Shown here one piece after another: positions 51,810-59,621 of a stretch of DNA of 64,000 nt. This DNA is from JAUWCL01 sp964599375 (lineage in GTDB: Bacteria > Krumholzibacteriota > Krumholzibacteriia > Krumholzibacteriales > Krumholzibacteriaceae). Each line of letters starts with the position of its first letter. Position 1 is the stretch's first letter. The stretch is from positions 1-64,000 of the forward strand of contig CAZREW010000006.1 of assembly GCA_964599375.1 (NCBI GenBank), written 5' to 3'. Both the position numbers and the translations under genes were made by a program. The notes under the pieces were generated by a model. That model had not been told where the DNA came from, did not search any database, and saw nothing but the letters and a program-made list of their open reading frames with translations.

Positions 51810-52202
51810 ATGTTAGGAAGAAAGAAAAAGACTCAGTCCCCGGAAGTGAACCTTCTCGAGCTGGTCCCTGAACGTACTGTCCAGTCCGAGATGTGCGAGG
51901 ACGGAATCGTCACGGTCCTGGGACCGAGATTCAAGACTACCCTGATGAAAAAGCTGATCGGTTCGAGGCTGAAGAGCCCGTATTTCAGGATCAAGCTCGA
52001 CGACGTAGGCTCGGCAGTCTGGGAAAACATCGACGGCAGACGGAATATCGGCGCTATCGCCGGGATCCTGAGGAACAGGTTCGGAGAGCGGATCGAGCCA
52101 TGCAACGACCGCCTGGCGATGTTCTTCACGCAGCTGGAGATGTCCCGCTACATACGCTACAAGAACCTCGAAGAGGTCAAGGCAAGAGCGACCGGGGACT
52201 GA
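51810..52202 (+). CDS. PqqD-like (RRE-fold) protein
   Basis: 130 residues. The central part has the winged-helix PqqD pattern: FRIKLDDVGSAVWENIDGRR, then IGAIAGILRNRFG and LAMFFTQLEMSRYI. PqqD-type domains bind leader peptides in RiPP pathways, but stand-alone copies beside transporters also occur with unknown roles. No PqqA-like precursor, radical SAM maturase or cyclodehydratase is adjacent. Basic N-terminus MLGRKKKTQ. Placement after an OPT transporter is suggestive only. Confidence 0.78.
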   Translation: MLGRKKKTQSPEVNLLELVPERTVQSEMCEDGIVTVLGPRFKTTLMKKLIGSRLKSPYFRIKLDDVGSAVWENIDGRRNIGAIAGILRNRFGERIEPCNDRLAMFFTQLEMSRYIRYKNLEEVKARATGD

Positions 52203-52266
52203 AGGCCCAGGGCTTCCACGGACGATCCATGCACATGATTTCTCTGGCCTTCCCGTGTCATGATTC

Positions 52267-52282
52267 TGGCACCATAAATGCC
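52267..52282 (+). promoter_or_regulatory. Sigma-54-like -24/-12 promoter before the five-module lipoprotein
   Basis: TGGCACC-ATAA-ATGCC: the invariant GG (52268-52269) and GC (52280-52281) are exactly 10 bases apart, and the -24 element matches six of seven consensus bases. A TATACT -10-like hexamer at 52285 lacks a matching -35. The predicted start is about 45 bases before the ATG. Confidence 0.55.
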
Positions 52283-52337
52283 ATTATACTGGATATCTTG
52301 CACCTTTCTCGCGGTAGATTGCGGGAGTTGAAAAGAA

Positions 52338-54158
52338 ATGAAACAGTACACTTGGGTTATCCTGTTGACAATAATCCTCTTGCCGGCGTGTGGCCGCGAC
52401 ACAGCACCCGTGCTCGCGCCATCCTTCCCACCGCAGGAGATATCTGCGGACAGCATACTCGTTGCACAATGCGGGCTTCTGGAACAGGCTGTTGAAGTGT
52501 TCGCGGCGGTCGGCGATGGGGAATATCCGGAAAATATAGACATCGACACGCTCGATACCGGCGAATCGGTCCTCGACCTGATGCCGGACGGCGGCGTCTA
52601 TGTCAATCCGTACACGGACAAGGAAACTGTTCCCGTAAACGGACAGGCGACTGGTCCCGGTGCGATCGCCTACGCCCCGATAGTCGTCGAAGAAACGATA
52701 TACGGATACATGATCACTGGATTCGGAGAAGAATCGATAGAAGTTCAGCTCTCCAACCTCGCCTCTCCGGAGGAAGCGCTGGTCCTGGCCAACTGCAGGA
52801 CGGCAGTCGAGATGCTGCGCGAGCAGCTTGAGGAGATCCTCGCTAATCCATATTCTGGCGATTACTCCAATCTTTACCCTCTCGACGAGAAGAGCTGGGA
52901 CAGGATGACTATCCTAAGCTCCTGGACCAAATACTACGGTAACACGTCTGACAACCCGTTCACCGGAGACGAGGAGCTCATCCTGAGGACCGCCGACAGT
53001 CCGGGCGAGACCGGATACGTATGTATCATGTCCGAAGGAAGAATATACGGGTATGTAGTCACAGGTCACGGGAAGGATTCGGTCATCTTCGCCGAATCGA
53101 GCTTCGACTGCACGATTGAGGAGGCCGTGGTCATATCCAACTGCAGGACTCTCGAGAAGGCACTGGAAAGATTCGCCTGGAGAAACGCCGGCCTGTATCC
53201 CTCCGACATCTACAACGACAGGAACGCCGACGGGAAGAGAGTCTTCGACTATCTCCACTCTTCTGCAGGCCTTCTCAACCCCTATACCGGCCTGAGAACA
53301 GAGCCCTCAGCCAATACATCAGGCATGCCCGGCCAGGTCAGCTACGAAGCGATGGAGTATTTCGGCCTGAGGATGGGGTACCGGATCAGGGGATTCGGAG
53401 AAGAGTCCCAGGTGCTGGAGCTCACCAATATCGGGACGGTCGAGGAGGCCACAATACGGTACAACTGCTACACCCTTATGGAAGCGGTCGAAGAATTCGC
53501 CGCTGATAACGGAGGAGTGTATCCTGAGGACCTGTTCGCAGACGAGGACATGTCGGGCGAGACGGTCGAGGACCTTCTCCCCCGCGGCAGGGCCCCCCTT
53601 AATCCTTATACCGGGGGAGATGACGGCCTGGTGAACCATACGGCCGTAAGGCCCGGCCAGACAGGATATGCCAGGATGACTGGAAGGTACTCATCATGGA
53701 ACTCCGCGAGCGGGACAGAGACAGACAACTACGATCCGGTCTACGTCATCTCGGGCTTTTCCACGCATGGTCACGAGTTCATCATATCCAGCGGACGGAC
53801 CACGCCGGTGGAAGCGATCGTGATCTCTCATTGCAGGACGGTGCAGCTCGCCGTCGAGGAATTCGCCAGCCGAAACGGCGGGATATACCCAGGTAATACC
53901 GGCTGTGACTCCAGCTGGTACGGTGACACCGTGATCGACTTCCTACCGGGCCGGGCGCTCCTGGAGAATCCGACCACTGGAGCGGCCACCGAGCCGGTCG
54001 ACGGCGCGGCGGCGACTTCAGGCCAGGTTGGGTTCATACCCGTCTGCCTGAACGGCATGAATGTCGGATACGTGATAACGGGAACGGCCGAGGTATGCGG
54101 CCTCACTACTTGTACGATCTTCTCGGCACCTGATTCCGATCCTTATAAAGTTCGTTGA
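52338..54158 (+). CDS. Lipoprotein of five tandem pseudopilin-head-like modules
   Basis: 606 residues. The signal peptide ends in lipobox LPAC (Cys18). The rest is five repeats of about 108-122 residues, each starting with a Cys followed by an amphipathic helix. Repeat starts are QCGLLEQAVEVFAA (45), NCRTAVEMLREQL (153), NCRTLEKALERFA (269), NCYTLMEAVEEFA (377) and HCRTVQLAVEEFA (499). Most repeats continue GxYPxx, DLLP, LNPYTG, PGQxGY and YxIxGFG, the layout of type II pseudopilin head domains, but no pilin N-terminal helix or prepilin peptidase site is present. Repeat 2 is the most diverged. Preceded by a sigma-54-like promoter and followed by a strong terminator, so it is expressed alone. 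Function unknown; envelope scaffold or adhesion is speculation. Confidence 0.82.
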   Translation: MKQYTWVILLTIILLPACGRDTAPVLAPSFPPQEISADSILVAQCGLLEQAVEVFAAVGDGEYPENIDIDTLDTGESVLDLMPDGGVYVNPYTDKETVPVNGQATGPGAIAYAPIVVEETIYGYMITGFGEESIEVQLSNLASPEEALVLANCRTAVEMLREQLEEILANPYSGDYSNLYPLDEKSWDRMTILSSWTKYYGNTSDNPFTGDEELILRTADSPGETGYVCIMSEGRIYGYVVTGHGKDSVIFAESSFDCTIEEAVVISNCRTLEKALERFAWRNAGLYPSDIYNDRNADGKRVFDYLHSSAGLLNPYTGLRTEPSANTSGMPGQVSYEAMEYFGLRMGYRIRGFGEESQVLELTNIGTVEEATIRYNCYTLMEAVEEFAADNGGVYPEDLFADEDMSGETVEDLLPRGRAPLNPYTGGDDGLVNHTAVRPGQTGYARMTGRYSSWNSASGTETDNYDPVYVISGFSTHGHEFIISSGRTTPVEAIVISHCRTVQLAVEEFASRNGGIYPGNTGCDSSWYGDTVIDFLPGRALLENPTTGAATEPVDGAAATSGQVGFIPVCLNGMNVGYVITGTAEVCGLTTCTIFSAPDSDPYKVR

Positions 54159-54184
54159 CAGCGGACTATCGATAGGGATGACAT

Positions 54185-54225
54185 GAAGAGAGGACCGGCC
54201 GATGCCGGTCCTCTCTTTCATTTCG
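54185..54225. terminator. Bidirectional-looking terminator
   Basis: Perfect 14-base stem AAGAGAGGACCGGC / GCCGGTCCTCTCTT with a CGAT loop. On the plus strand TTTCATTTC follows. It lies between the convergent five-module lipoprotein and DUF2892 genes. Confidence 0.85.
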
Positions 54226-54236
54226 AAAGGATAGTC

Positions 54237-54461
54237 TCACATCGGCGGTGACTGCTTCTTCTCTTTCTTTGCCGTCGATATCTTCATCGGGATATAGAGC
54301 GGGCAGGTGCCCGCGAAACTGGTGAGCAGAAAGATTATCGCGATGATACCGAGGATGATCGCCGCAGTGCCGGAGATCTTCTGCGTGAAATAGAGGATCC
54401 CTATCACTATAGCCAGAAGGATCCTGACTATGCGGTCCGCTCCGCCCATGTTCTTCGTCAT
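54237..54461 (-). CDS. DUF2892 (YgaP-type) small membrane protein
   Basis: 74 residues with two membrane helices. MTKNMGGADRIVRILLAIV at the start and the small segment SFAGTCPLYIP are the signature of the YgaP-like transmembrane domain (DUF2892). Usually linked to sulfur handling when fused to rhodanese; here it stands alone, so its role is unknown. Confidence 0.88.
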   Translation of the reverse strand: MTKNMGGADRIVRILLAIVIGILYFTQKISGTAAIILGIIAIIFLLTSFAGTCPLYIPMKISTAKKEKKQSPPM

Positions 54462-54529
54462 TTTCCACCTCCATTAAGGTATGACGCCCCGGAAAATCCG
54501 GTTTTACGCATTATACCGAGCCCCTTATC

Positions 54530-55054
54530 CTACGGTCCGAGGACCTCGTATCCACTGACCTCTACAGCATCACCATCGCCCATTATCCCCCAGATCCAGG
54601 CGCGATGGCCGCCGAAAGCCTCCAATGCCGCTGTCAGAGGCCCTGTCAGCATATACCCGATGTCTTCGGAATTCAACAGGATCGTTTCGCCGGATATCGA
54701 GATCCTTCCCATCACCACGACCATCCCTTCCGGGGGGACCAGTAAATAGCTTTCGACCCTGGCATCTCTCTCGCCACCCCTTCCCGGGACACCGGAGCAG
54801 GTAAGCACAACATCATATCCGTCGAGAAGGCTCAACTCTGCCTCCATCCCCCCGGGGTCGAGGTTCCACTTCACGCCCTGCGGATCGGAGAGGACGATCA
54901 CCCTGTCGAAAGGATGGTCGCCCTCGACCCTGATGGAGCCTTTTAGCTGAAACCGTTCTCCCGATGAAGTGGCGGGTGGAGTGGAGGCGCATGAGACCGT
55001 CGCCAGTAGGATCAGAGCTATCAGAATATCACTGGATCCTGATAAGAGCCGCAT
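54530..55054 (-). CDS. Small secreted or lipid-anchored protein
   Basis: 174 residues, no recognised family. An N-terminal hydrophobic segment ends in LATVSC, an imperfect lipobox. The mature part is rich in beta-strands (QLKGSIRVEGDHPFDRVIVL, MVVVMGRISISGETILL). Its ATG lies inside the 3' end of the upstream peptidase gene (26-base overlap), so the two are co-translated and probably act together. Confidence 0.65.
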   Translation of the reverse strand: MRLLSGSSDILIALILLATVSCASTPPATSSGERFQLKGSIRVEGDHPFDRVIVLSDPQGVKWNLDPGGMEAELSLLDGYDVVLTCSGVPGRGGERDARVESYLLVPPEGMVVVMGRISISGETILLNSEDIGYMLTGPLTAALEAFGGHRAWIWGIMGDGDAVEVSGYEVLGP

Positions 55055-56942
55055 TCATACTCCCGAACAACGCGCTTGAGATATTGATATCGTAGACATC
55101 GGTACCAGTGAATTCCATGATCAGGAAATCCGGACCGTACGACTTCACATCACCCGTATAGGGACTCCCGCAGATGTTGCTCTGCCTGATCCTGAGCGGG
55201 CCGAAATCGGCCGCGAGATCCAGCGATGTATATGAGTATTTCGGATCGACAGGCGTCACGCCCATGTCCTCGAAATACATAGTAGCCGCCCAGTCGGTAA
55301 AGAGCTCCTTGAAAGCGAAGCCGGTCACATACTCGATATTATCCGTGCCTGTCTTATTCGTCTGCACTATGTCGCGGAATATTCGATCGCCGAAACGGTC
55401 CCCGAGGTACCTGAAGAAGAGGAAACTTGCACCCCTCTCCTCGAGGTCGTCGCCTCCGTGGATCAGGGTGACATTGCCGGGATCGTTGAGGAAAAGGTTC
55501 GCCCGGCTGATATTGCTCCCATCGTGGCCGTTGAGGTCCTCGGCTATGTGAGCGAGCCCCTCGTCTACCCATAGCTCCGCCATATACGCGCCGCTGTATC
55601 CGTTCCCGAAGATCAGCACCCGGTAGTTGAACATGATCATGTGTTCGAATTCGTGAGCGATCACGCCCACGATCACATCGAGAGCCTCGTCCTTGGGATG
55701 CACGTTCCCGTATAAACCGGTAGGATCGGGGACCATCGAATAGTATATCTCCATCCCGTTCGAAGCGCCTGTCGGAACGTATGCGGGCAACAGATCGCCC
55801 GGCATGAAGAAACCGGCTATATAGCCGGGAGTAGACCCGCCGGAAGGCGTCAGCTCGTTGACTACCGGCGTCAGCAGGATGACGACTTTCCCGTCATGGT
55901 TGATGTCTGACTCTGACCCGAAACTCGAAGTATTGGTCGGATAGATATGATCCTCGAACTCCTGCCCCAGCGCCGCCGCCTCGTAATCGGTGATGCAGGA
56001 AACGTGCGTAGTCTGGTCGACGTAAAGAAGCGTATGCGTCCCCTCGTATTTAAGGTCAGCTGTCACTAGGGTAAAATCGGCAGGATTGATAGTGCTGCCG
56101 TCGAAATTGCTGAAAACGAAGAACTCCTGCGCCTGCGGCTTAAGCATCGAAGACCGAGAGGGCGCAGGTTTCGTATAACCTTCATCGATACCGGACTGCC
56201 CGCCGTGAAGAAGGCCGAGAGCTTCCTCCCACTTCTTCCGCTCGAACGATCTTGTGACCTCTCCGGACCCGGCAAGCAGAAGGGGGTCGAGCTTTATTGC
56301 GTCAGGACCGGCGTCAATTGCAGTATCAGGCCCGTCTGCTGGGGGGGCCGACGTGCAGGGTGTATTGTTGTCTACGGAATAGTTGACTGTCATATTCCTG
56401 TCGGGCGGCGTGGCGCTGTCGAACAGTATGAGGATGTATTCCTCGCCGGCCTGCAACGTCGAAAGAGAAAAATCATAATCCGAATCGGCATAATAGATCT
56501 TCGCCACATCGCCACGGAGCAGCCTGATCGTGAAATCGAGCGAGTTCGAAGGGATCCTCGGCGGCGTGATATCAAAGGGTCCACCGTAGACCGGGAATGG
56601 AGCCTCCACTCTGACTCCGCCGGTGAACGAGCCTTCAGGGACCTCTACCGTCAGGCTCGTGCGCGTCACCTCCGAGGGAACGGCGGTCCTGTTCGCGACG
56701 GAGCTTGAAAAGCCTGTAGCGGAAAATGTGACCAGATTCTGCGCGGGCTCTGCGCTGAAACCTTTCCCTTCGATCGTCACTACATCCCCGGCGCTTGCCT
56801 GAGCCGGCGTTACCGAACTGATGGATATCTGCTCTCCGCCGCTCTGTGGATCATCACTGCAGCCTGACAGGCCGAACGCCGCGACCACGAGCAGCAGGGA
56901 GTATACTGTGATTCCAGGGGATTTTGTTCCCAGATAACGCAT
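55029..56942 (-). CDS. Lipoprotein with TIG domain and HExxH metallopeptidase domain
   Basis: 637 residues from ATG 56942. The signal ends in lipobox LSGC. Residues about 40-110 are an IPT/TIG Ig-like domain (ISSVTPAQASAGDVVTIEGK, where GxGF follows). The C-terminal half has VIAHEFEHMIMF (zinc HExxH) and ELWVDEGLAHIAEDL (downstream Glu ligand), so a gluzincin-type peptidase is likely active. The chain between is unassigned. It overlaps the small lipoprotein gene at its 3' end. Divergent from the sigma-54 activator at 57167. Confidence 0.8.
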   Translation of the reverse strand: MRYLGTKSPGITVYSLLLVVAAFGLSGCSDDPQSGGEQISISSVTPAQASAGDVVTIEGKGFSAEPAQNLVTFSATGFSSSVANRTAVPSEVTRTSLTVEVPEGSFTGGVRVEAPFPVYGGPFDITPPRIPSNSLDFTIRLLRGDVAKIYYADSDYDFSLSTLQAGEEYILILFDSATPPDRNMTVNYSVDNNTPCTSAPPADGPDTAIDAGPDAIKLDPLLLAGSGEVTRSFERKKWEEALGLLHGGQSGIDEGYTKPAPSRSSMLKPQAQEFFVFSNFDGSTINPADFTLVTADLKYEGTHTLLYVDQTTHVSCITDYEAAALGQEFEDHIYPTNTSSFGSESDINHDGKVVILLTPVVNELTPSGGSTPGYIAGFFMPGDLLPAYVPTGASNGMEIYYSMVPDPTGLYGNVHPKDEALDVIVGVIAHEFEHMIMFNYRVLIFGNGYSGAYMAELWVDEGLAHIAEDLNGHDGSNISRANLFLNDPGNVTLIHGGDDLEERGASFLFFRYLGDRFGDRIFRDIVQTNKTGTDNIEYVTGFAFKELFTDWAATMYFEDMGVTPVDPKYSYTSLDLAADFGPLRIRQSNICGSPYTGDVKSYGPDFLIMEFTGTDVYDINISSALFGSMNAALIRIQ

Positions 56943-57166
56943 TTTATCTACCTCGGGCCGAGGACTTGCCGTGCGTGGCCGCGCGGATTGTGACGCCCCG
57001 CAGGGCCAGCAGATACAACTGTTCAGGAAGATAACAGTTTCGACCCGCCCTTTCAATCCCGACGGAAGCGCCCGCATGGCCAGATTCTACGTAATAAGGC
57101 ATATATCTTGCAGTTAACCCCCTGAACCAGTACGCCCTGAACACATACTCGAACCAGGCAACCCGA

Positions 57167-58630
57167 ATGATATCACTTGAACTCGACATAATATGCTCTG
57201 ACTCCGATGTCCTGGGGACCACAGCAACAGACTGCGCTGAATCAGGATGGGAAGTGTCGAAGTTCTCCAGCGTGAGCGATTTCGTATCGAAAAGAGAGAA
57301 ATCGGCCCCGCCCGCACTTATATTTGCCGGATCGGAAGTCGCCGGAAACAAGGACATCACTCCGGACGTCAAGACTCTGATAAGCTGGCACGGCCGGAAT
57401 CCCGCCACCCAGCTTATCCTGCTGATACCGGAGGGCCTGAAAAACGAGGACAATGTCGCGCTGAGCCTGGGTGCGCGGCACCAGCTTCACATGCCATACG
57501 AGAGACGGGGCCTTCATCTTATCCTCAGCCAGATCGCCAGTGGCCTGGGTAAGCGCAAGCTTGATGAGGCCATCCGGGAAAGAGTGGCTAAACCGGAAGG
57601 GTTCGATGACATCATTGGCGTCAGCGATGCAATGCAGGAAATAATCGCCCTGGCGATCAAGGTCGGAAAAAGCGACTGCACATCGGTCATGATCACCGGC
57701 GAGAATGGCACCGGCAAGGGAGCCCTCGCTGGAGCCATCCATCAGATAAGTGCCAGGTCCTCCGGGCCGCTCATAGAGGTCAACTGCGCGGCGATCCCTG
57801 CCAAGCTGCTTGAAAGCGAGTTCTTCGGCTACGAGAAGGGTGCTTTTACCGATGCCAAGGAAAGAAAGATGGGGCTGTTCGAGGTCGCCAACGGGGGGTC
57901 TATATTTCTCGATGAGGTCGGTGAGATCGACTTCAACCTCCAGGCAAAGCTCCTCAAGTTCCTCGATTCGAGGACTATAAGGAGGGTCAGCGGCACCCAG
58001 TTCCTGCCCGTAGACGTCAGAGTGATCTCAGCTACAAACAGAGACCTGAAGGCTGACGTTGAACTCAAGCGGTTCCGGGCCGACCTCTATTACAGGCTCA
58101 ACGTCGTGGAAATAAGGATCCCTCCGCTTCGAAACCGCAGGGAGGATATCCGCCCCATCGCCGAGACGTACACGAAAAAGTTCTCCAGCCGCCTGAAGAA
58201 GGGGGGTGTCACCCTCTCGAAAGACGCTTTCTCGCTTCTCGAGCGATACTCATGGCCTGGTAACATCAGGGAGCTGATAAATCTCATCGAGCGCGCAGTC
58301 CTCCTCAACACGACCGGGACCATTCATGCTTCCGACCTGCCGATCGACACGGAGACCCGCATTGAGGAAACAACCTGCCATGTCAAGAAAGAGAACGGAA
58401 CCCTGAAGATCGATATTCCACCCGAAGGAGTCAGCCTCGAGCAGGTTGAAAAGGCAGTGATCGTAGGGACCCTGCTCAGGACTGAGGGTAATATCACCCG
58501 CGCGGCCCACCTTCTTGGGGTAGAACGGGGAACGCTGAGATACAAGATGAAGAAACACGGAATAGACGCTCACGAGCTTAAGGAAAAAATCAAAACCGGC
58601 GAATATGAGCCGGCTTGTATAACAAACTGA
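57167..58630 (+). CDS. Sigma-54-dependent activator with degenerate receiver-like N-domain
   Basis: 487 residues. Residues about 5-125 follow a response-regulator fold (LDIICSDSD first strand) but lack the phospho-acceptor Asp (third strand reads ALIFAGSE) and the conserved Lys (HMPYE where KPF is usual). AAA+ domain: GENGTGKGALAGAIH (Walker A, 178), contact loop GAFTDA (225), GGSIFLDEVGEID (Walker B). The C-terminal Fis HTH includes NITRAAHLLGVERGTLRYK. A sigma-54 promoter lies 273 bases downstream in front of the next gene, so that gene and perhaps the kinase are probable targets. Activity is more likely set by protein contact or the neighbouring kinase than by Asp phosphorylation. Confidence 0.92.
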   Translation: MISLELDIICSDSDVLGTTATDCAESGWEVSKFSSVSDFVSKREKSAPPALIFAGSEVAGNKDITPDVKTLISWHGRNPATQLILLIPEGLKNEDNVALSLGARHQLHMPYERRGLHLILSQIASGLGKRKLDEAIRERVAKPEGFDDIIGVSDAMQEIIALAIKVGKSDCTSVMITGENGTGKGALAGAIHQISARSSGPLIEVNCAAIPAKLLESEFFGYEKGAFTDAKERKMGLFEVANGGSIFLDEVGEIDFNLQAKLLKFLDSRTIRRVSGTQFLPVDVRVISATNRDLKADVELKRFRADLYYRLNVVEIRIPPLRNRREDIRPIAETYTKKFSSRLKKGGVTLSKDAFSLLERYSWPGNIRELINLIERAVLLNTTGTIHASDLPIDTETRIEETTCHVKKENGTLKIDIPPEGVSLEQVEKAVIVGTLLRTEGNITRAAHLLGVERGTLRYKMKKHGIDAHELKEKIKTGEYEPACITN

Positions 58631-58704
58631 AAACACTGATAGTTACAGCTACAATATCTCACGCACTCGAAAAACTCCCCCGACAGATTCAGAAATAATC
58701 CCAA

Positions 58705-58722
58705 TCCGGTTTTTCGACCGGA
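58705..58722. promoter_or_regulatory. Candidate upstream activator site
   Basis: Inverted repeat TCCGGT-TTTTCG-ACCGGA about 180 bases upstream of the -24/-12 promoter, a usual distance for sigma-54 enhancers. It could instead be a T-poor terminator stem after the activator gene. Confidence 0.4.
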
Positions 58723-58902
58723 CCCTCCGTACCACTCTAATTCCGCAGACGATCACTTTTTCACGGCATCATAGACCCGTTTTTTCGAACTCGCATCTGC
58801 TTGCCTTGCAATGAGTTCCAGCCCGGCTATTTCTGACTGACAACATAAATTGACACGCCGGACCCGTCCAGCGACGCCCTCTGCCCGCCTGTTTTCGGCC
58901 CG

Positions 58903-58918
58903 TGGCACCCGCGTTGCC
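58903..58918 (+). promoter_or_regulatory. Sigma-54 (-24/-12) promoter
   Basis: TGGCACC-CGCG-TTGCC matches the consensus TGGCACG-N4-TTGCW at all but the seventh and last positions. The GG (58904) and GC (58916) are 10 bases apart, as required. It lies 60 bases before the ATG of the ZU5-like lipoprotein gene and just after a sigma-54 activator gene. Confidence 0.8.
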
Positions 58919-58978
58919 TTATACCGGTGCAGAGATCGAAAGTAGTTTTTAACCAAAGACCCCAAGGAGGTGGGAGAA

Positions 58979-59530
58979 ATGTCAGGACGAACCATAGCCC
59001 ACAAATTCCTCACCGTTTCAACCTTCCTCAGTGTACTGGCTGCCATGGGTTGTGGATCCTACTCTCCTGTAACCCCCTCACAGGATGACACTACGCCCGG
59101 TGTTGAGTTCCCCGTTTTCGTCCAGGTTCTCACCACCTCCGCGGGATCTTCTGGTCGAGATATGATGCAGACCACCTCAACCTCCGTCTCCATGGTGATT
59201 TCAGCTGAACTGGGCGGGACTGTGACAAACGGCTACGTCAGTTTGTACTTCCCGCCCGGTGCCCTCGATGTGGACACCGAGATAACCATGGACATGCCCA
59301 TGTACCCTCAGGCAATGGTTGAGCTGGGCCCCCACGGCATAGAGTTCAACAAAGCCGTGATCATGACCCTGCCCCTGGACAAGCTCGACTCAGACGCGAC
59401 ATCCTACAGGACGCTCTGGAACAATGAGATCGAAGGGATATGGGTAGACATAGGTGGACACGTCGAAAACGGCAACATAGTCTCGAAACTCGAGCACTTC
59501 AGTGATTATGGATATTTAGATCAGGGTTGA
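58979..59530 (+). CDS. Secreted/lipid-anchored protein with ZU5-like domain
   Basis: 183 residues. ATG 58979 is eight bases after AAGGAGG. The signal peptide ends near LAAMGC, a lipobox-like site (Met at -2 is unusual). The mature part has GGTVTNGYVSLYFPPGALDV and IEFNKAVIMTLPLD, the order of elements seen in ZU5-type beta domains (GG..v...PpGAl....f.kPv.l.lP). Driven by the -24/-12 promoter upstream and ended by a strong terminator. It may be an envelope stress or surface protein controlled by the adjacent activator. Confidence 0.72.
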   Translation: MSGRTIAHKFLTVSTFLSVLAAMGCGSYSPVTPSQDDTTPGVEFPVFVQVLTTSAGSSGRDMMQTTSTSVSMVISAELGGTVTNGYVSLYFPPGALDVDTEITMDMPMYPQAMVELGPHGIEFNKAVIMTLPLDKLDSDATSYRTLWNNEIEGIWVDIGGHVENGNIVSKLEHFSDYGYLDQG

Positions 59531-59556
59531 TTTAAATAAGAAACCTCACTTCTCTT

Positions 59557-59585
59557 AAAACCCTCTCTTTTGAGAGGGTTTTTTA
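59557..59585 (+). terminator. Rho-independent terminator
   Basis: AAAACCCTCTC / GAGAGGGTTTT stem with a four-base TTTT loop and a further T-run. It separates the ZU5-like gene from the kinase gene, whose start must therefore lie downstream or be reached by read-through. Confidence 0.93.
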
Positions 59586-59621
59586 TTGATTTTCTCAAAG
59601 TACTTCTTAAAATCCCATTCC

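Noticed and set aside
59586..59621. Upstream TTG start for the kinase gene
   Set aside because: It lies at the end of an intrinsic terminator and adds residues unlike a kinase N-terminus; ATG 59622 is preferred.
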